Positions 15,756 to 25,365 of a DNA stretch of 64,000 bases are shown here, in pieces. The stretch is from Aliiroseovarius sp. S1123 (lineage in GTDB: Bacteria; Pseudomonadota; Alphaproteobacteria; Rhodobacterales; Rhodobacteraceae): assembly GCF_023015885.1 (NCBI RefSeq), contig NZ_JALKBE010000005.1, positions 1 to 64,000 on the forward strand, read 5' to 3'. Each line of letters starts with the position of its first letter. Position 1 is the first letter of the stretch. Below the pieces are notes generated by a model that saw only the letters and a program-made list of their open reading frames with translations, had not been told where the DNA came from and did no database searches. The position numbers and the translations under genes are program-made.

Positions 15756-18410
15756 ATGGAATTCTACTTCCTAGCCCTTCTTATCCTGATCATGGCCGCA
15801 GCCCTTGGGTCCGGCTATCCAGTGGCCTTTGCGCTTCCCGGCGCGGCCATCATCACCATCGGTCTTGCGGCCGGTGCCGGTTATATCTTTGCAGGCTCGA
15901 CAGATGCCTATTTCCACTCGGGCGGGCCAAACCAATGGCTTTCTGCGGGGGTGACGAACCTTAGGGGCGTCTATTGGGAGGTCGAGAGGGATACCCTGAT
16001 CGCCATCCCGCTCTTCATCTTCATGGGCATCATGCTGCAACGATCCAAGATCGCCGAGGACCTTCTGGTCGCGATGGCACAGCTGTTCGGCCCCGTACCG
16101 GGTGGTCTGGGCATCTCGGTTGTCTTCGTGGGTGCCCTGTTGGCGGCCACCACCGGGATCGTCGGCGCGACCGTTGTGGCGATGGGCCTGATTTCACTGC
16201 CAGCCATGCTGCGTAACAACTATTCGCCGTCGCTGGCGACCGGGACCATTGCGGCCTCGGGCACGCTGGGGCAGATCATTCCGCCCTCAATCGTGCTGAT
16301 CATTCTGGCCGACCAGTTGGCTTCGGCCACCGACCAGGCGTCGACCGCGCGCAAAGCGCTGCACAAGGAAGCGACTGGCGAGCTGTCCATGCCGTCGGTT
16401 TTCGATGTGGGGTCGACGTCGGCCGGCGAGATGTTTTTGGGCGCGTTTATTCCGGGTCTGTTGTTGGTGGGTTTGTACATGCTGTACATTCTTGTCTACG
16501 CGATCCTGAAACCCAAGCAGGCCCCGGCCGTGCCCTATGAGGGCAAGTATGATGGGACGTTCCTGAAGAACATTCTGATCACTCTGGTGCCGCCGCTGGC
16601 GCTGATCTTCCTTGTATTGGGATCGATCATTGCAGGTGTGGCCACCGTGAACCAAGCCGGTGCCATTGGAGCCGCGGGTGCGATGATCATGGCGGGCTAT
16701 CGCCTGCCGAAATCCAGCAAAGGGCTTTATCATCCAGCGCTTTTGGCAATTGCGGCGCTGGCATTGATTGCTTTTGCCCTATTCAACTTCGACATGAACG
16801 TTAAAGCGATCGAGGATGGCACAGACCGGCTCGGCATCATTCTGGGTGCGATCGGGTCGGTCATGTTGATGGTTGCGCTGATCTGGTCCTGCTGGCGTGT
16901 GCTGAAGATCGAGAACACTCTGGCAGGCGTCATGCTGGAAACGGCAAAGACGACATCGCTGGTGTTCATCATCCTTCTGGGCGCCGCCATGCTGACCGCC
17001 GCCTTCCGTGCATTCGGGGGCGAGGATCTGGTGAAAGAATTCCTGCTGGGCCTGCCGGGCGGGTTCTGGACGCAATTCTTCATCGTCATGCTGGTGATCT
17101 TCATTCTGGGTTTCTTCCTGGACTTCATCGAGATTGCCGTGGTCGTGGTGCCGATTGTGGCCCCGATCCTGCTGGCCGATCCCGAGGCAAACATCACCGC
17201 CGTTTGGCTGGGTGTGATGATTGGTCTGAACATTCAGACCAGCTTCCTGACGCCTCCGTTTGGGTTCGCTCTGTTCTATCTGCGCGGGGTGGCCCCTGCG
17301 ATCGTGAAGACGGTGCAGATGTACAAGGGCGTGATTGCTTTCATCTCGTTGCAGATTGCGGCGCTGGTGATCGTGGGTCTGTACCCGCCCTTGGTGAACT
17401 ATCTGCCCAACCGCGTCAGTTTCCTGTCGGAAAGCAGCCCGCCGCCGCGCAACCCGAAACTACAGCTGTGTGTCGAGGATTACGTGGGTCAGCAATTGGC
17501 GCAAAACTCGGCTACGCGTGATGCCATTGCGGCTGCACGTGGTCTGGACCTGTCTGGGTTGCCGAAGGATTTGGCAGGTGATCTGACCGATGGTCTGGAT
17601 GCGGCTGACGACGCGATTGCGCAGTTGGAAGGTGCCTTTGCGGCGGCTGACGCTGTGCAGGCGGCGTCGGGCGTATATCGTCCGCAGTTGCGCCTGGTAC
17701 GCGGGATCGAAAAGCAGATCCGCAACATCCAGCGCGAAGTGGACGAGCTTGAAAAACTTGCCAGCCGGATGCGTGACGAAAGTCAGGTCGCTGAGAAAGC
17801 CAAGCTTGAGACGCAAGCAGCCGCTTTGAAGGCTGAAATCGAGCATCTTCACGCGGGGATCCCGGCCAGCTGGGAAGGAGTGCACAAAGAGTTCCAAACC
17901 CTGACCAAGGCAGAAAACACTGCGCGTTCCAAGTATCGTCGTGCGGCGGATGAGGCATGGGAAGCGCCGCTTTCGGTTCTGGCTGTGCTGGACGCCAATG
18001 ACGCCTTCAAAGCGTTGGAGCAGGATCTGCGTGACATGAAGGCGACGATCATGTCGACGCCGGAAGATGAGGCGGAAGATCTTGTGAATGAACTGTCTAA
18101 AGTGTTCGGTAAGGTCGAAGGTGCGGATGACGTGAAGAAAGCCCTTGGCAAGGCGCGCAAAGCGTTGAAGGCCAAGACCCCGGATCGTGAGAAAGCGCTT
18201 GAAGCCTATGAGGACGCAGTGGACGCCTTCGAGGCACAGCTGACATGGCGCGCCGAGGCTGATGCCAAGCTGCGTGATGGGCTGAATGCCTATCTGGACG
18301 GAATCAGAGATACCCTGGGTATCCGCCAGCAGGCGCGCTTTACGCGAGATCAGGCGCTCGAGATGGCATCCTGTACGGCCTATCACCGTGACATCTCTCT
18401 CAACTTCTGA
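15756..18410 (+). CDS. TRAP transporter large permease with long C-terminal extension
   Basis: An 884-residue protein. Residues 1 to about 555 form a DctM-family permease with GTLGQIIPPSIVLIILAD and FLTPPFGFALFYLRG signatures and an insert of about 50 residues after the first signature (DQASTARKALHKEATGELS). After VNYLPNRVSFL there are about 330 mostly charged, helix-rich residues with probable coiled coils (VRGIEKQIRNIQREVDELEK; KLETQAAALKAEIEHL), where DctM proteins of about 430 residues simply stop. The tail has no membrane segment and no domain I recognise. The reading frame is open throughout, so this is not an assembly frameshift. A terminator follows. Confidence 0.9.
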   Translation: MEFYFLALLILIMAAALGSGYPVAFALPGAAIITIGLAAGAGYIFAGSTDAYFHSGGPNQWLSAGVTNLRGVYWEVERDTLIAIPLFIFMGIMLQRSKIAEDLLVAMAQLFGPVPGGLGISVVFVGALLAATTGIVGATVVAMGLISLPAMLRNNYSPSLATGTIAASGTLGQIIPPSIVLIILADQLASATDQASTARKALHKEATGELSMPSVFDVGSTSAGEMFLGAFIPGLLLVGLYMLYILVYAILKPKQAPAVPYEGKYDGTFLKNILITLVPPLALIFLVLGSIIAGVATVNQAGAIGAAGAMIMAGYRLPKSSKGLYHPALLAIAALALIAFALFNFDMNVKAIEDGTDRLGIILGAIGSVMLMVALIWSCWRVLKIENTLAGVMLETAKTTSLVFIILLGAAMLTAAFRAFGGEDLVKEFLLGLPGGFWTQFFIVMLVIFILGFFLDFIEIAVVVVPIVAPILLADPEANITAVWLGVMIGLNIQTSFLTPPFGFALFYLRGVAPAIVKTVQMYKGVIAFISLQIAALVIVGLYPPLVNYLPNRVSFLSESSPPPRNPKLQLCVEDYVGQQLAQNSATRDAIAAARGLDLSGLPKDLAGDLTDGLDAADDAIAQLEGAFAAADAVQAASGVYRPQLRLVRGIEKQIRNIQREVDELEKLASRMRDESQVAEKAKLETQAAALKAEIEHLHAGIPASWEGVHKEFQTLTKAENTARSKYRRAADEAWEAPLSVLAVLDANDAFKALEQDLRDMKATIMSTPEDEAEDLVNELSKVFGKVEGADDVKKALGKARKALKAKTPDREKALEAYEDAVDAFEAQLTWRAEADAKLRDGLNAYLDGIRDTLGIRQQARFTRDQALEMASCTAYHRDISLNF

Positions 18411-18442
18411 TCTGCACGCGTAGATACATATATAAATCATTG

Positions 18443-18470
18443 AAAGGGCTGGATTTATCCGGCCCTTTTT
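18443..18470 (+). terminator. Rho-independent terminator of the TRAP operon
   Basis: AAAGGGCTGGAT and ATCCGGCCCTTT pair (one wobble) around a TT loop, followed by a T-run, 32 bp after the large permease stop. Confidence 0.85.
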
Positions 18471-18661
18471 CGTTGATGTCCCCCGCGATGCAGTCCGGTT
18501 TTCGCACTTAGATTGTCGTTATGCGTCATGTCATGTCGCAAACTTGTAACCGAGAGTCGGTATCCGCCCTTGCGGTATCTTGGGTTCTGGGCAACTCTAT
18601 TGGCCGAACCAATAAAATACAGCGCGCCACTCGCAGTGCTGAAAAACTCAGGGAGCCATCA

Positions 18662-20248
18662 ATGAAAAAAGAACTCGAATATCTGTCTAAACGCGTTGCA
18701 GAAAACAAACTGTCACGTCGTGACTTTATGGGTCGCGCAAGTGCTTTGGGCGTGTCGACGGCTGCGGCAAGCACCATGCTGTCGTCGGCTGCGTTGGCGG
18801 CTGGACCCAACAAGGGCGGCACCATCAAGCTGGGTATGAATGGCGGCGCGGGTACGGACTCGCTGGATCCGGGTCTGGTTGCTTCTCAGACGCCGCGGGC
18901 TGCTCTGGGCAACTGGGGTGATACACTTGTAAACGTCTCGCCCGCCGGCGAGATCGATATGCGCATTGCTGAAAGCATCGACAGCTCGGCCGACGCGAAA
19001 ACCTGGCACTTCAACATTCGTCAGGGTGTCGAGTTCCACAATGGTAAAACCCTGACCGCCGAAGACGCGATGAAAACCATCGAGCGTCATTCGAACGAAG
19101 AATCCAAATCGGGTGCATTGGGCATCGTAAAAGGCATCGAAAGCATGTCGGTCAGCGGCAACACCCTGACGCTGAACCTTGATACGCCGAATGCTGACCT
19201 TCCCTATCTGATGGCCGACTACCACCTCGCCATCCAGCCCAATGGCGGCATGGATGATCCCACCGCAGGGATCGGCACTGGCCCCTATCAGATCGAGAGC
19301 AACGAGCCCGGTGTTCGTCACACCTTTACCAAGTTTGCCAACCATTGGGATGACAGCGTAGGTCATGCGGACTCGGTCGAGATCCTGGTGATCAACGATG
19401 CCACTGCTCGTATGTCGGCTTTGCAGTCCGGTCAGGTACACATGGTGAACTCGGTTGATCCGAAAATCGCCAACCTGCTGGATCGCGCGCCCAACATTAC
19501 CGTTCAGAACGTCTCGGGCCGTGGCCACTATGTGTTCATCATGCACACTGACACGCCGCCCTTCGACAACAAAGAGCTGCGCCTTGCGCTGAAATACGCA
19601 ATCAACCGTCAGGAAATGGTGGACAAGATCCTGCGTGGCTATGGTGGCGTCGGCAACGATGTTCCGATCAACGCAGCCTACCCGCTGTTCGATGACAGCC
19701 TTGAGCAGCGTGAATACGATCCGGTCAAAGCAGCCGAGCACTATAAGAACTCGGGCCATGACGGTACTCCGATCGTCCTGCGCGTCGCTGAAACCGCCTT
19801 CCCGGGCGCTGTCGACGCAGCACAGCTGTTCCAGCAAAGCGCAGCCGCCGCTGGCATTCCGCTGGAAATCAAGCGTGAACCGAACGATGGCTACTGGTCG
19901 GAAGTGTGGAACAAGCAGCCCTTCTGTGCGTCGTACTGGACGGGTCGCCCGGTTCAGGACCAGATGTACTCGACCGCGTATCTGTCGACGGCTGACTGGA
20001 ACGACACCCGTTTCAACAACGCTGATTTCGACAACATGCTGCAGGCAGCCAAGGCGGAACTTGATCCGGTCAAGCGCAAAGATCTGTACAGCAACATGGC
20101 ACGTATCCTGCATGACGAAGGCGGCGTGATTGTCCCGATGTTCAATGACTTCATCGATGGGATCAGCAACGATATCGGTGGTTATATGCCGGATCCGAAT
20201 GCTGAACTGATGGCAGGTCTGGCGACATCGCGTTGCTGGTTGAAATAA
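18662..20248 (+). CDS. Dipeptide-type ABC transporter substrate-binding protein
   Basis: A 528-residue SBP_bac_5 (DppA/OppA) family protein with a twin-arginine-type signal (LSRRDFMGRASALG, cleavage near SSAALA). The binding fold includes WHFNIRQGVEFHNGKTLTAEDA and GTGPYQIES, usual for the family. The start at 18662 has a GGGAG ribosome site and leaves the signal peptide intact; in-frame codons continue upstream to 18521 but add a non-signal leader. It heads the operon with two permeases 9 bp and further downstream. The ligand is unknown; this family binds peptides, nickel, opines, glycerol-phosphate compounds and others. Confidence 0.9.
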   Translation: MKKELEYLSKRVAENKLSRRDFMGRASALGVSTAAASTMLSSAALAAGPNKGGTIKLGMNGGAGTDSLDPGLVASQTPRAALGNWGDTLVNVSPAGEIDMRIAESIDSSADAKTWHFNIRQGVEFHNGKTLTAEDAMKTIERHSNEESKSGALGIVKGIESMSVSGNTLTLNLDTPNADLPYLMADYHLAIQPNGGMDDPTAGIGTGPYQIESNEPGVRHTFTKFANHWDDSVGHADSVEILVINDATARMSALQSGQVHMVNSVDPKIANLLDRAPNITVQNVSGRGHYVFIMHTDTPPFDNKELRLALKYAINRQEMVDKILRGYGGVGNDVPINAAYPLFDDSLEQREYDPVKAAEHYKNSGHDGTPIVLRVAETAFPGAVDAAQLFQQSAAAAGIPLEIKREPNDGYWSEVWNKQPFCASYWTGRPVQDQMYSTAYLSTADWNDTRFNNADFDNMLQAAKAELDPVKRKDLYSNMARILHDEGGVIVPMFNDFIDGISNDIGGYMPDPNAELMAGLATSRCWLK

Positions 20249-20257
20249 GGCCAGCTC

Positions 20258-21214
20258 ATGCATCCCGTCCTTAAACTGGTGGCTCAGCGCTTGGCGCTGA
20301 GCACCCTTCTTCTTCTCGCAGCGTCGGTGCTGATCTTTGCGGGCACCACCATCCTTCCGGGGGATGTCGCACAAAACATCCTTGGACAATCCGCTACACC
20401 TGAAAGCCTTGCCAACCTCCGAAAAGAGCTGGGCATGGATCAGCCCGCCACCACACGCTATTTCAACTGGCTGTTTGGTGCATTGCAGGGCGATCTTGGG
20501 ACGGCCTTGACCAATGGGCGCGATATTGTCGAAAGCCTTAGCGGGCGATTGAAAAACACGCTGTTTTTGGCCTTCTGGGCTGCCGTAGTTGCCGTGCCGC
20601 TTGCCATTTTCCTTGGCTTGCTGGCTGTGCGCTATCGCGAGCGCTGGCCTGACAAGCTGATTTCGGCGGTGACGCTGGCGTCGATCTCGGTGCCGGAATT
20701 CCTGATCGGCTATGTGCTGATGTACTATGTCGGCGTGAAACTGGGCTGGGCGCCCACTGTTTCCACGATCTATGACAGCATGTCCTTGGGCGAAAAGCTC
20801 AACGCTATTGCGCTGCCTGTGACCGTTCTGACCATGGTTGTGCTGGCGCACATGATGCGCATGACGCGTGCCGCTATTCTGAACGTGATGCAGTCGGCCT
20901 ATATCGAAACAGCTGAACTGAAAGGCCTGACAAGTTTTCAGGTCATCGCGCGCCACGCTTTCCCGAATGCGATCGCACCGGTTGTGAACGTGGTCATGCT
21001 GAACCTTGCGTACCTCGTCGTGGGCGTTGTGGTTGTCGAGGTGGTCTTCGTCTATCCCGGCATGGGCCAGTATCTGGTCGACCACGTAGCCAAACGTGAC
21101 GTGCCCGTTGTGCAGGCCTGCGGTCTGATCTTCGCGGCGGTCTATATCGGATTGAATATGGTGGCTGACATCGTGTCGATCCTGGCGAACCCAAGGCTGA
21201 GGCATCCGAAATGA
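20258..21214 (+). CDS. ABC transporter permease, DppB type
   Basis: A 318-residue inner-membrane permease with six helices. The cytoplasmic coupling motif is ETAELKGLTSFQVIARHAFPNA (about residues 225-247), matching the EAA loop of the DppB class. It starts 9 bp after the binding-protein gene, and its stop overlaps the next start (ATGA). Confidence 0.92.
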   Translation: MHPVLKLVAQRLALSTLLLLAASVLIFAGTTILPGDVAQNILGQSATPESLANLRKELGMDQPATTRYFNWLFGALQGDLGTALTNGRDIVESLSGRLKNTLFLAFWAAVVAVPLAIFLGLLAVRYRERWPDKLISAVTLASISVPEFLIGYVLMYYVGVKLGWAPTVSTIYDSMSLGEKLNAIALPVTVLTMVVLAHMMRMTRAAILNVMQSAYIETAELKGLTSFQVIARHAFPNAIAPVVNVVMLNLAYLVVGVVVVEVVFVYPGMGQYLVDHVAKRDVPVVQACGLIFAAVYIGLNMVADIVSILANPRLRHPK

Positions 21215-22026
21215 TGAGAATACCCCCTGCGGCCATGATTGGCCTGTTCTTCACCGGGCTTTATTTCTTCATGGCAATCTTCGCCCCGTTGATTTCGCCC
21301 TATCCGATGACTGAAATCGTTGGTGATGTCTGGGAGCCAGCCTCGTCCGAGCACTGGCTGGGCACGGACAATATCGGCCGCGACCTGTTAAGCCGCATGA
21401 TCTATGGCGGACGGACGACGATCTTTATCGCCACCGCGGCCACGATTCTCAGCTTCTCGCTGGGCTCGATCCTTGGCTTCACAGCTGCCGTGGTTGGCGG
21501 TTGGGTCGATCAGGCAATGAGCCGTTTCGTCGACCTGATCATGTCGATCCCGACCTTGATCTTCGCACTTGTCGTGCTGTCGGTCATGCCGGTGACGCTG
21601 CTTATCCTGATCCTTGTGATGGGCCTTCTGGATTCGACTCGTGTCTATCGCCTTGCCCGTGCGGTTGCTGTCGATATCAACGTCATGGACTTTGTTGAAG
21701 CTGCCAAACTGCGCGGCGAAGGCCGTCGCTGGATCATCTTCCGCGAAATCCTGCCCAACGCGCTGTCGCCTTTGGTGGCCGAAATGGGCCTGCGCTTCAT
21801 TTTTGCAGTGCTGTTCGTGTCGACGCTTTCGTTCCTTGGCCTTGGCGTGCAACCGCCGAATGCTGACTGGGGCGGCATCGTGAAGGAAAACAAAGACGGC
21901 ATCGTCTATGGCATACCAGCAGCCCTTGTGCCCGCGGTCGCCATCGCGACGCTGGCAATTTCCGTGAACCTTGTTGCCGACTGGGTGCTGAACCGCACCA
22001 CCAGCCTGAAAGGAGGCCGCGGATGA
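21211..22026 (+). CDS. ABC transporter permease, DppC type
   Basis: A 271-residue permease with an N-terminal anchor helix, the GTDNIGRDLLSRMIYGGRTT motif of DppC proteins (about residues 51-70) and an EAA loop (VEAAKLRGEGRRWIIFREILPNAL). It overlaps the previous and next genes by 4 bp each, indicating translational coupling. Confidence 0.92.
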   Translation: MMRIPPAAMIGLFFTGLYFFMAIFAPLISPYPMTEIVGDVWEPASSEHWLGTDNIGRDLLSRMIYGGRTTIFIATAATILSFSLGSILGFTAAVVGGWVDQAMSRFVDLIMSIPTLIFALVVLSVMPVTLLILILVMGLLDSTRVYRLARAVAVDINVMDFVEAAKLRGEGRRWIIFREILPNALSPLVAEMGLRFIFAVLFVSTLSFLGLGVQPPNADWGGIVKENKDGIVYGIPAALVPAVAIATLAISVNLVADWVLNRTTSLKGGRG

Positions 22027-23660
22027 GCGATAAACTTCTGAAGGTCGAAAACCTGAAAATCGGCGCGCGGATCTATCCGCCCGGCGAAAAGCCCCGCGAT
22101 ATCGACATCGTGCACGGTGTGTCCTTTGAACTGGAAAAGGGCAAAGTTCTGGGTCTGATCGGAGAATCCGGGGCTGGAAAATCCACCATCGGTCTGGCTT
22201 CGATGGCCTATGGCCGGGGCGGGGTCGAGATCACCGGCGGCAAGGTCTGGGTCAATGGTCGCGAGATCCTTGGCACCAGCCTGCGCGATCTGCGCAAGCT
22301 GCGCGGGACTGAGGTGACCTATGTCAGCCAGTCGGCTGCGGCCAGCTTTAACCCTGCCAAGAAGATCATGGAGCAGGTGATCGAAGCGTCGCTGCATCAG
22401 GGCAAGTTCTCGAAGAAAGAGGCTGAAGCGCGCGCGGTCGAGCTGTTCGCAAAGCTGGGGCTTCCAGATCCCGAGAAAATCGGCGATCGCTATCCACACC
22501 AGGTGTCGGGTGGCCAGCTGCAACGGTGTATGACGGCCTTGGCGCTGTGCCCCGAGCCTGATCTGGTGGTGTTCGACGAACCCACCACCGCGCTGGATGT
22601 GACCACGCAGATCGACGTTCTGATGGCGATCAAGGAAGCCATTCGGGATACCGGTGTCGCGGCGCTTTATATCACGCACGATCTTGCGGTGGTGGCTCAG
22701 GTCTCGGACGAGATCATGGTGCTGCGCATGGGTGACATGGTTGAACATGGCACCACGGATCAGATCATCAACAATCCCGTTGAGGAATACACCCGTGATC
22801 TGGTCTCGGTCCGGTCCACCCAGCATGATGGTAAGCCGCCCACGGACAATCCAATTCTGACCGTGGAGAACGTCACAGCCCGCTATAAGGGCACGAATTT
22901 CGATGTTCTGCACAATGTCACCATGGAGCTTCACCCAGGCCAGACGTTGGCTGTTGTGGGTGAATCCGGATCGGGCAAATCGACCACGGCCCGCGTGATC
23001 ACCGGCCTGTTGCCGCCCCGCGAGGGAAAGATCCATTTCGACGGGCGTGACCTGTCTTCGGATCTGGAAGGCCGCACCCGCGATGACCTGCGCGAGCTTC
23101 AGATGATCTATCAGATGGCGGATGTCGCTATGAACCCGCGTCAGACCGTGGGCACGATCATCGGCCGCCCGCTTGAATTCTACTTCGGCATGAGAGGCGC
23201 CGAAAAGAAAAAGCGGATCTTGGAACTTCTGGAAGAGATCGAGATGGGTCCGGAGTTCATGGATCGCTATCCGGCCGAGCTTTCCGGCGGGCAGAAACAG
23301 CGTGTCTGTATTGCCCGTGCGTTGGCCGCCAAGCCCAAGGTCATCATCTGTGACGAGGTGACATCGGCGCTGGACCCTCTGGTGGCAGATGGCATTCTGA
23401 AGCTTCTGGAAAATCTTCAGAAAATCGAAAACGTGGCCTATCTGTTCATCACGCACGACCTTGCGACGGTGAGGGCCATCGCGGACAGTATCGCCGTGAT
23501 GTATCAGGGGCGCGTCGTGCGCTATGGTCCAAAAGCCGAGGTGCTGGAGCCTCCGTTCGACGACTATACCGACCTGCTACTCAGCTCTGTTCCCGAGATG
23601 CGTCTTGGGTGGCTGGAAGAGGTCGTGGGGAACCGCAAAATGGCAAGCGCCGGCAACTGA
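22023..23660 (+). CDS. ABC transporter ATPase, fused double-domain (DppD-DppF type)
   Basis: A 545-residue protein with two complete nucleotide-binding domains in tandem. Walker A motifs are GESGAGKST (about residue 50) and GESGSGKST (about residue 320); signature motifs are VSGGQLQR and LSGGQKQR; Walker B segments are VVFDEP and IICDEV. Other systems encode these domains as two proteins, as in the cluster at 55613-57651. It powers the importer with the permeases encoded directly upstream. A strong terminator follows. Confidence 0.92.
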   Translation: MSDKLLKVENLKIGARIYPPGEKPRDIDIVHGVSFELEKGKVLGLIGESGAGKSTIGLASMAYGRGGVEITGGKVWVNGREILGTSLRDLRKLRGTEVTYVSQSAAASFNPAKKIMEQVIEASLHQGKFSKKEAEARAVELFAKLGLPDPEKIGDRYPHQVSGGQLQRCMTALALCPEPDLVVFDEPTTALDVTTQIDVLMAIKEAIRDTGVAALYITHDLAVVAQVSDEIMVLRMGDMVEHGTTDQIINNPVEEYTRDLVSVRSTQHDGKPPTDNPILTVENVTARYKGTNFDVLHNVTMELHPGQTLAVVGESGSGKSTTARVITGLLPPREGKIHFDGRDLSSDLEGRTRDDLRELQMIYQMADVAMNPRQTVGTIIGRPLEFYFGMRGAEKKKRILELLEEIEMGPEFMDRYPAELSGGQKQRVCIARALAAKPKVIICDEVTSALDPLVADGILKLLENLQKIENVAYLFITHDLATVRAIADSIAVMYQGRVVRYGPKAEVLEPPFDDYTDLLLSSVPEMRLGWLEEVVGNRKMASAGN

Positions 23661-23678
23661 TTTCGGCAATTCGAAAGT

Positions 23679-23712
23679 AACGGGGGCGCCGCTATTGCGC
23701 CCCCGTTTTCTT
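23679..23712 (+). terminator. Rho-independent terminator
   Basis: AACGGGGGCGC and GCGCCCCCGTT form a perfect 11-bp stem with a 7-nt loop, followed by TTCTTTTC. It ends the ABC operon, so the next two enzymes probably have their own promoter or need read-through. Confidence 0.85.
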
Positions 23713-23817
23713 TTCTCGGGCCAAAACCGACCCAATTTGGCGCGTCTGTTACATAAATCCGTGACGCCCCGCGCCTAGTCTGAGGCAACTCAACGCGCAA
23801 TCTGGAAGGGCGCTGAT

Positions 23818-24654
23818 ATGGACAGAAAACTCCTGCTTCTCATCATCGACGGGGTGCCGCATCGCAACTGGCGCCGGCTGTTCGGCAATCTGGAAGGCTG
23901 GGTGCAATCGGGGGATGCGAAGCTTCTGAAGATGCGGGCTGTGCTGCCGTCGACCTCGGCCAGCTGCTATGCATCGATCCACACGGGGGTCTCCCCGCAG
24001 GAACATGGCTGCACCGGTAACCACGATGTCTTCCGCCTGTCGCATGACGATGTTTTCAGCCAAGTCCGCAAGGCAGGTGGCGTAACGGGCGCGGTTACGC
24101 ATTCCTTCTGGTCCGAGTTCTTCAACCGCGCGCCCTTCGATGTCGTGCGCGATGTGGAATATGACGAGCCCGAAAGCACCACGATCAACCACGGGCGTTT
24201 CCATACGATGACCGGTTATGGGATGATCAACCAATGCACCCCGGCTGATGTCGGCCTGTTTGGCACGCTGACCATGCTGTGTGAACGCAAAGGCATTGAT
24301 TACGGTATCCTACACACGTGCACGCTGGACAGCATGGGGCACCGCTTCGGGCACGAATGTCATGAAATGGATGACGCTTGTTTCAAGATGGATGAACAGA
24401 TGGCGCCGTTTATCAAACGCTGGCGGGATCAGGGCTTTGACGTGATCGTTACCGCAGATCACGGTCAAACGGATCGTGGCCATCACGGCGGGCATGAAGA
24501 CCTGCAGCAAGACGTCGCGCTTTACTATTTCGGCGATGCGGAAGTTGTCGATGACAGCGATATTCTGTGCCAAACTCAGCTTGCGCCCACCGTCCTGTCG
24601 CTGATGGGTGCGCCGATTGCAGACACGATGAAAGGCAAGGTGTTCCTGAAATGA
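23818..24654 (+). CDS. Alkaline-phosphatase-superfamily hydrolase (nucleotide pyrophosphatase/phosphodiesterase-like)
   Basis: A 278-residue cytoplasmic-looking protein (no signal peptide) with the metal-ligand set of the alkaline phosphatase superfamily: D11 in LLIIDG, the Ser/Thr nucleophile region PSTSAS near residues 44-49, LDSMGHRFGH, TADHGQ and GHHGGHE. It resembles compact type-I phosphodiesterases and nucleotide pyrophosphatases. Its stop overlaps the start of a FAH-family hydrolase by 4 bp, so the two are coupled. The substrate is unknown; a phosphodiester or phosphonate ester brought in by the upstream ABC importer is a guess. Confidence 0.8.
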   Translation: MDRKLLLLIIDGVPHRNWRRLFGNLEGWVQSGDAKLLKMRAVLPSTSASCYASIHTGVSPQEHGCTGNHDVFRLSHDDVFSQVRKAGGVTGAVTHSFWSEFFNRAPFDVVRDVEYDEPESTTINHGRFHTMTGYGMINQCTPADVGLFGTLTMLCERKGIDYGILHTCTLDSMGHRFGHECHEMDDACFKMDEQMAPFIKRWRDQGFDVIVTADHGQTDRGHHGGHEDLQQDVALYYFGDAEVVDDSDILCQTQLAPTVLSLMGAPIADTMKGKVFLK

Positions 24655-25337
24655 CTTGGGCTGTTCCCGCTCCCGCACAACCGTTTCTTCCTATCGCTGG
24701 CTCGGACCAGAAATTCCCCGTACGTCGGATTTTCTGCGTCGGGCAGAATTATGCGGCCCACGCGCGCGAGATGGGATCGAACCCGGATCGGGAGCTGCCG
24801 TTTTTCTTTTCCAAGCCCGCCGACGCGCTGGTCGCGGATGGGGCAAGCATCCCGTATCCGCCGGGCACGTCGAACCTGCATCACGAGGTCGAGCTGGTCG
24901 TGGCGCTTGGCAAAGGCGGGTCGAACATCGCAGCCGATACCGCGTTGGATCATGTCTGGGGCTATGCGGTTGGTAATGACCTGACCCGGCGCGACGTTCA
25001 GGCGGATGCGAAATCGAACGGGCGTCCGTGGGATATGGCGAAGGGGTTTGACCGTTCAGCCCCTTGCGGAGAGCTGCACCCTGTCGGCGCGGTGGGGCAT
25101 TTCACCAAAGGTGCCATTTCGCTGGCCGTGAATGGCGAGACGCGCCAGAACTCGGATATTTCCGATTTGATCTGGCCGGTGGCGGACGTGATCGCCTATC
25201 TGTCGACGCTGGTAGAGCTCAGCGCGGGGGATCTGATTTTCACAGGCACGCCTGAAAATGTCGGCCCGCTTCAGTCGGGCGATACCTGCGTTGCGCGGAT
25301 CGACGGGCTGGGCAGCGTTACCACACTTATCGAATAG
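24651..25337 (+). CDS. FAH-family hydrolase, fumarylpyruvate-hydrolase-like
   Basis: A 228-residue fumarylacetoacetase C-terminal-domain protein. The start overlaps the preceding stop (ATGA). Metal ligands are probably E79 and E81 in HHEVEL and D110 in GYAVGND. The stretches FPVRRIFCVGQNYAAHAREMG and RPWDMAKGFDRSAP follow the pattern of fumarylpyruvate hydrolases of the gentisate pathway, but no gentisate genes are nearby. Members of this family also act as oxaloacetate decarboxylases or acylpyruvases, so the exact reaction is open. Confidence 0.85.
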   Translation: MTWAVPAPAQPFLPIAGSDQKFPVRRIFCVGQNYAAHAREMGSNPDRELPFFFSKPADALVADGASIPYPPGTSNLHHEVELVVALGKGGSNIAADTALDHVWGYAVGNDLTRRDVQADAKSNGRPWDMAKGFDRSAPCGELHPVGAVGHFTKGAISLAVNGETRQNSDISDLIWPVADVIAYLSTLVELSAGDLIFTGTPENVGPLQSGDTCVARIDGLGSVTTLIE

Positions 25338-25365
25338 GATTGGTCTTTTCGGATCCTTGCGCGGC

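Noticed and set aside
15756-18410. Frameshift or gene fusion artefact explaining the long TRAP permease
   Set aside because: The tail is continuous in frame, shares the codon style of its neighbours and ends at a stop followed by a good terminator; no separate start with a ribosome site marks the junction.
18713-21205. Very long open frame (about 830 codons) antisense to the binding-protein and permease genes
   Set aside because: It mirrors the coding genes in a high-GC frame, has His/Arg/Gln-rich composition and no recognisable domain; the plus-strand genes are clearly real.
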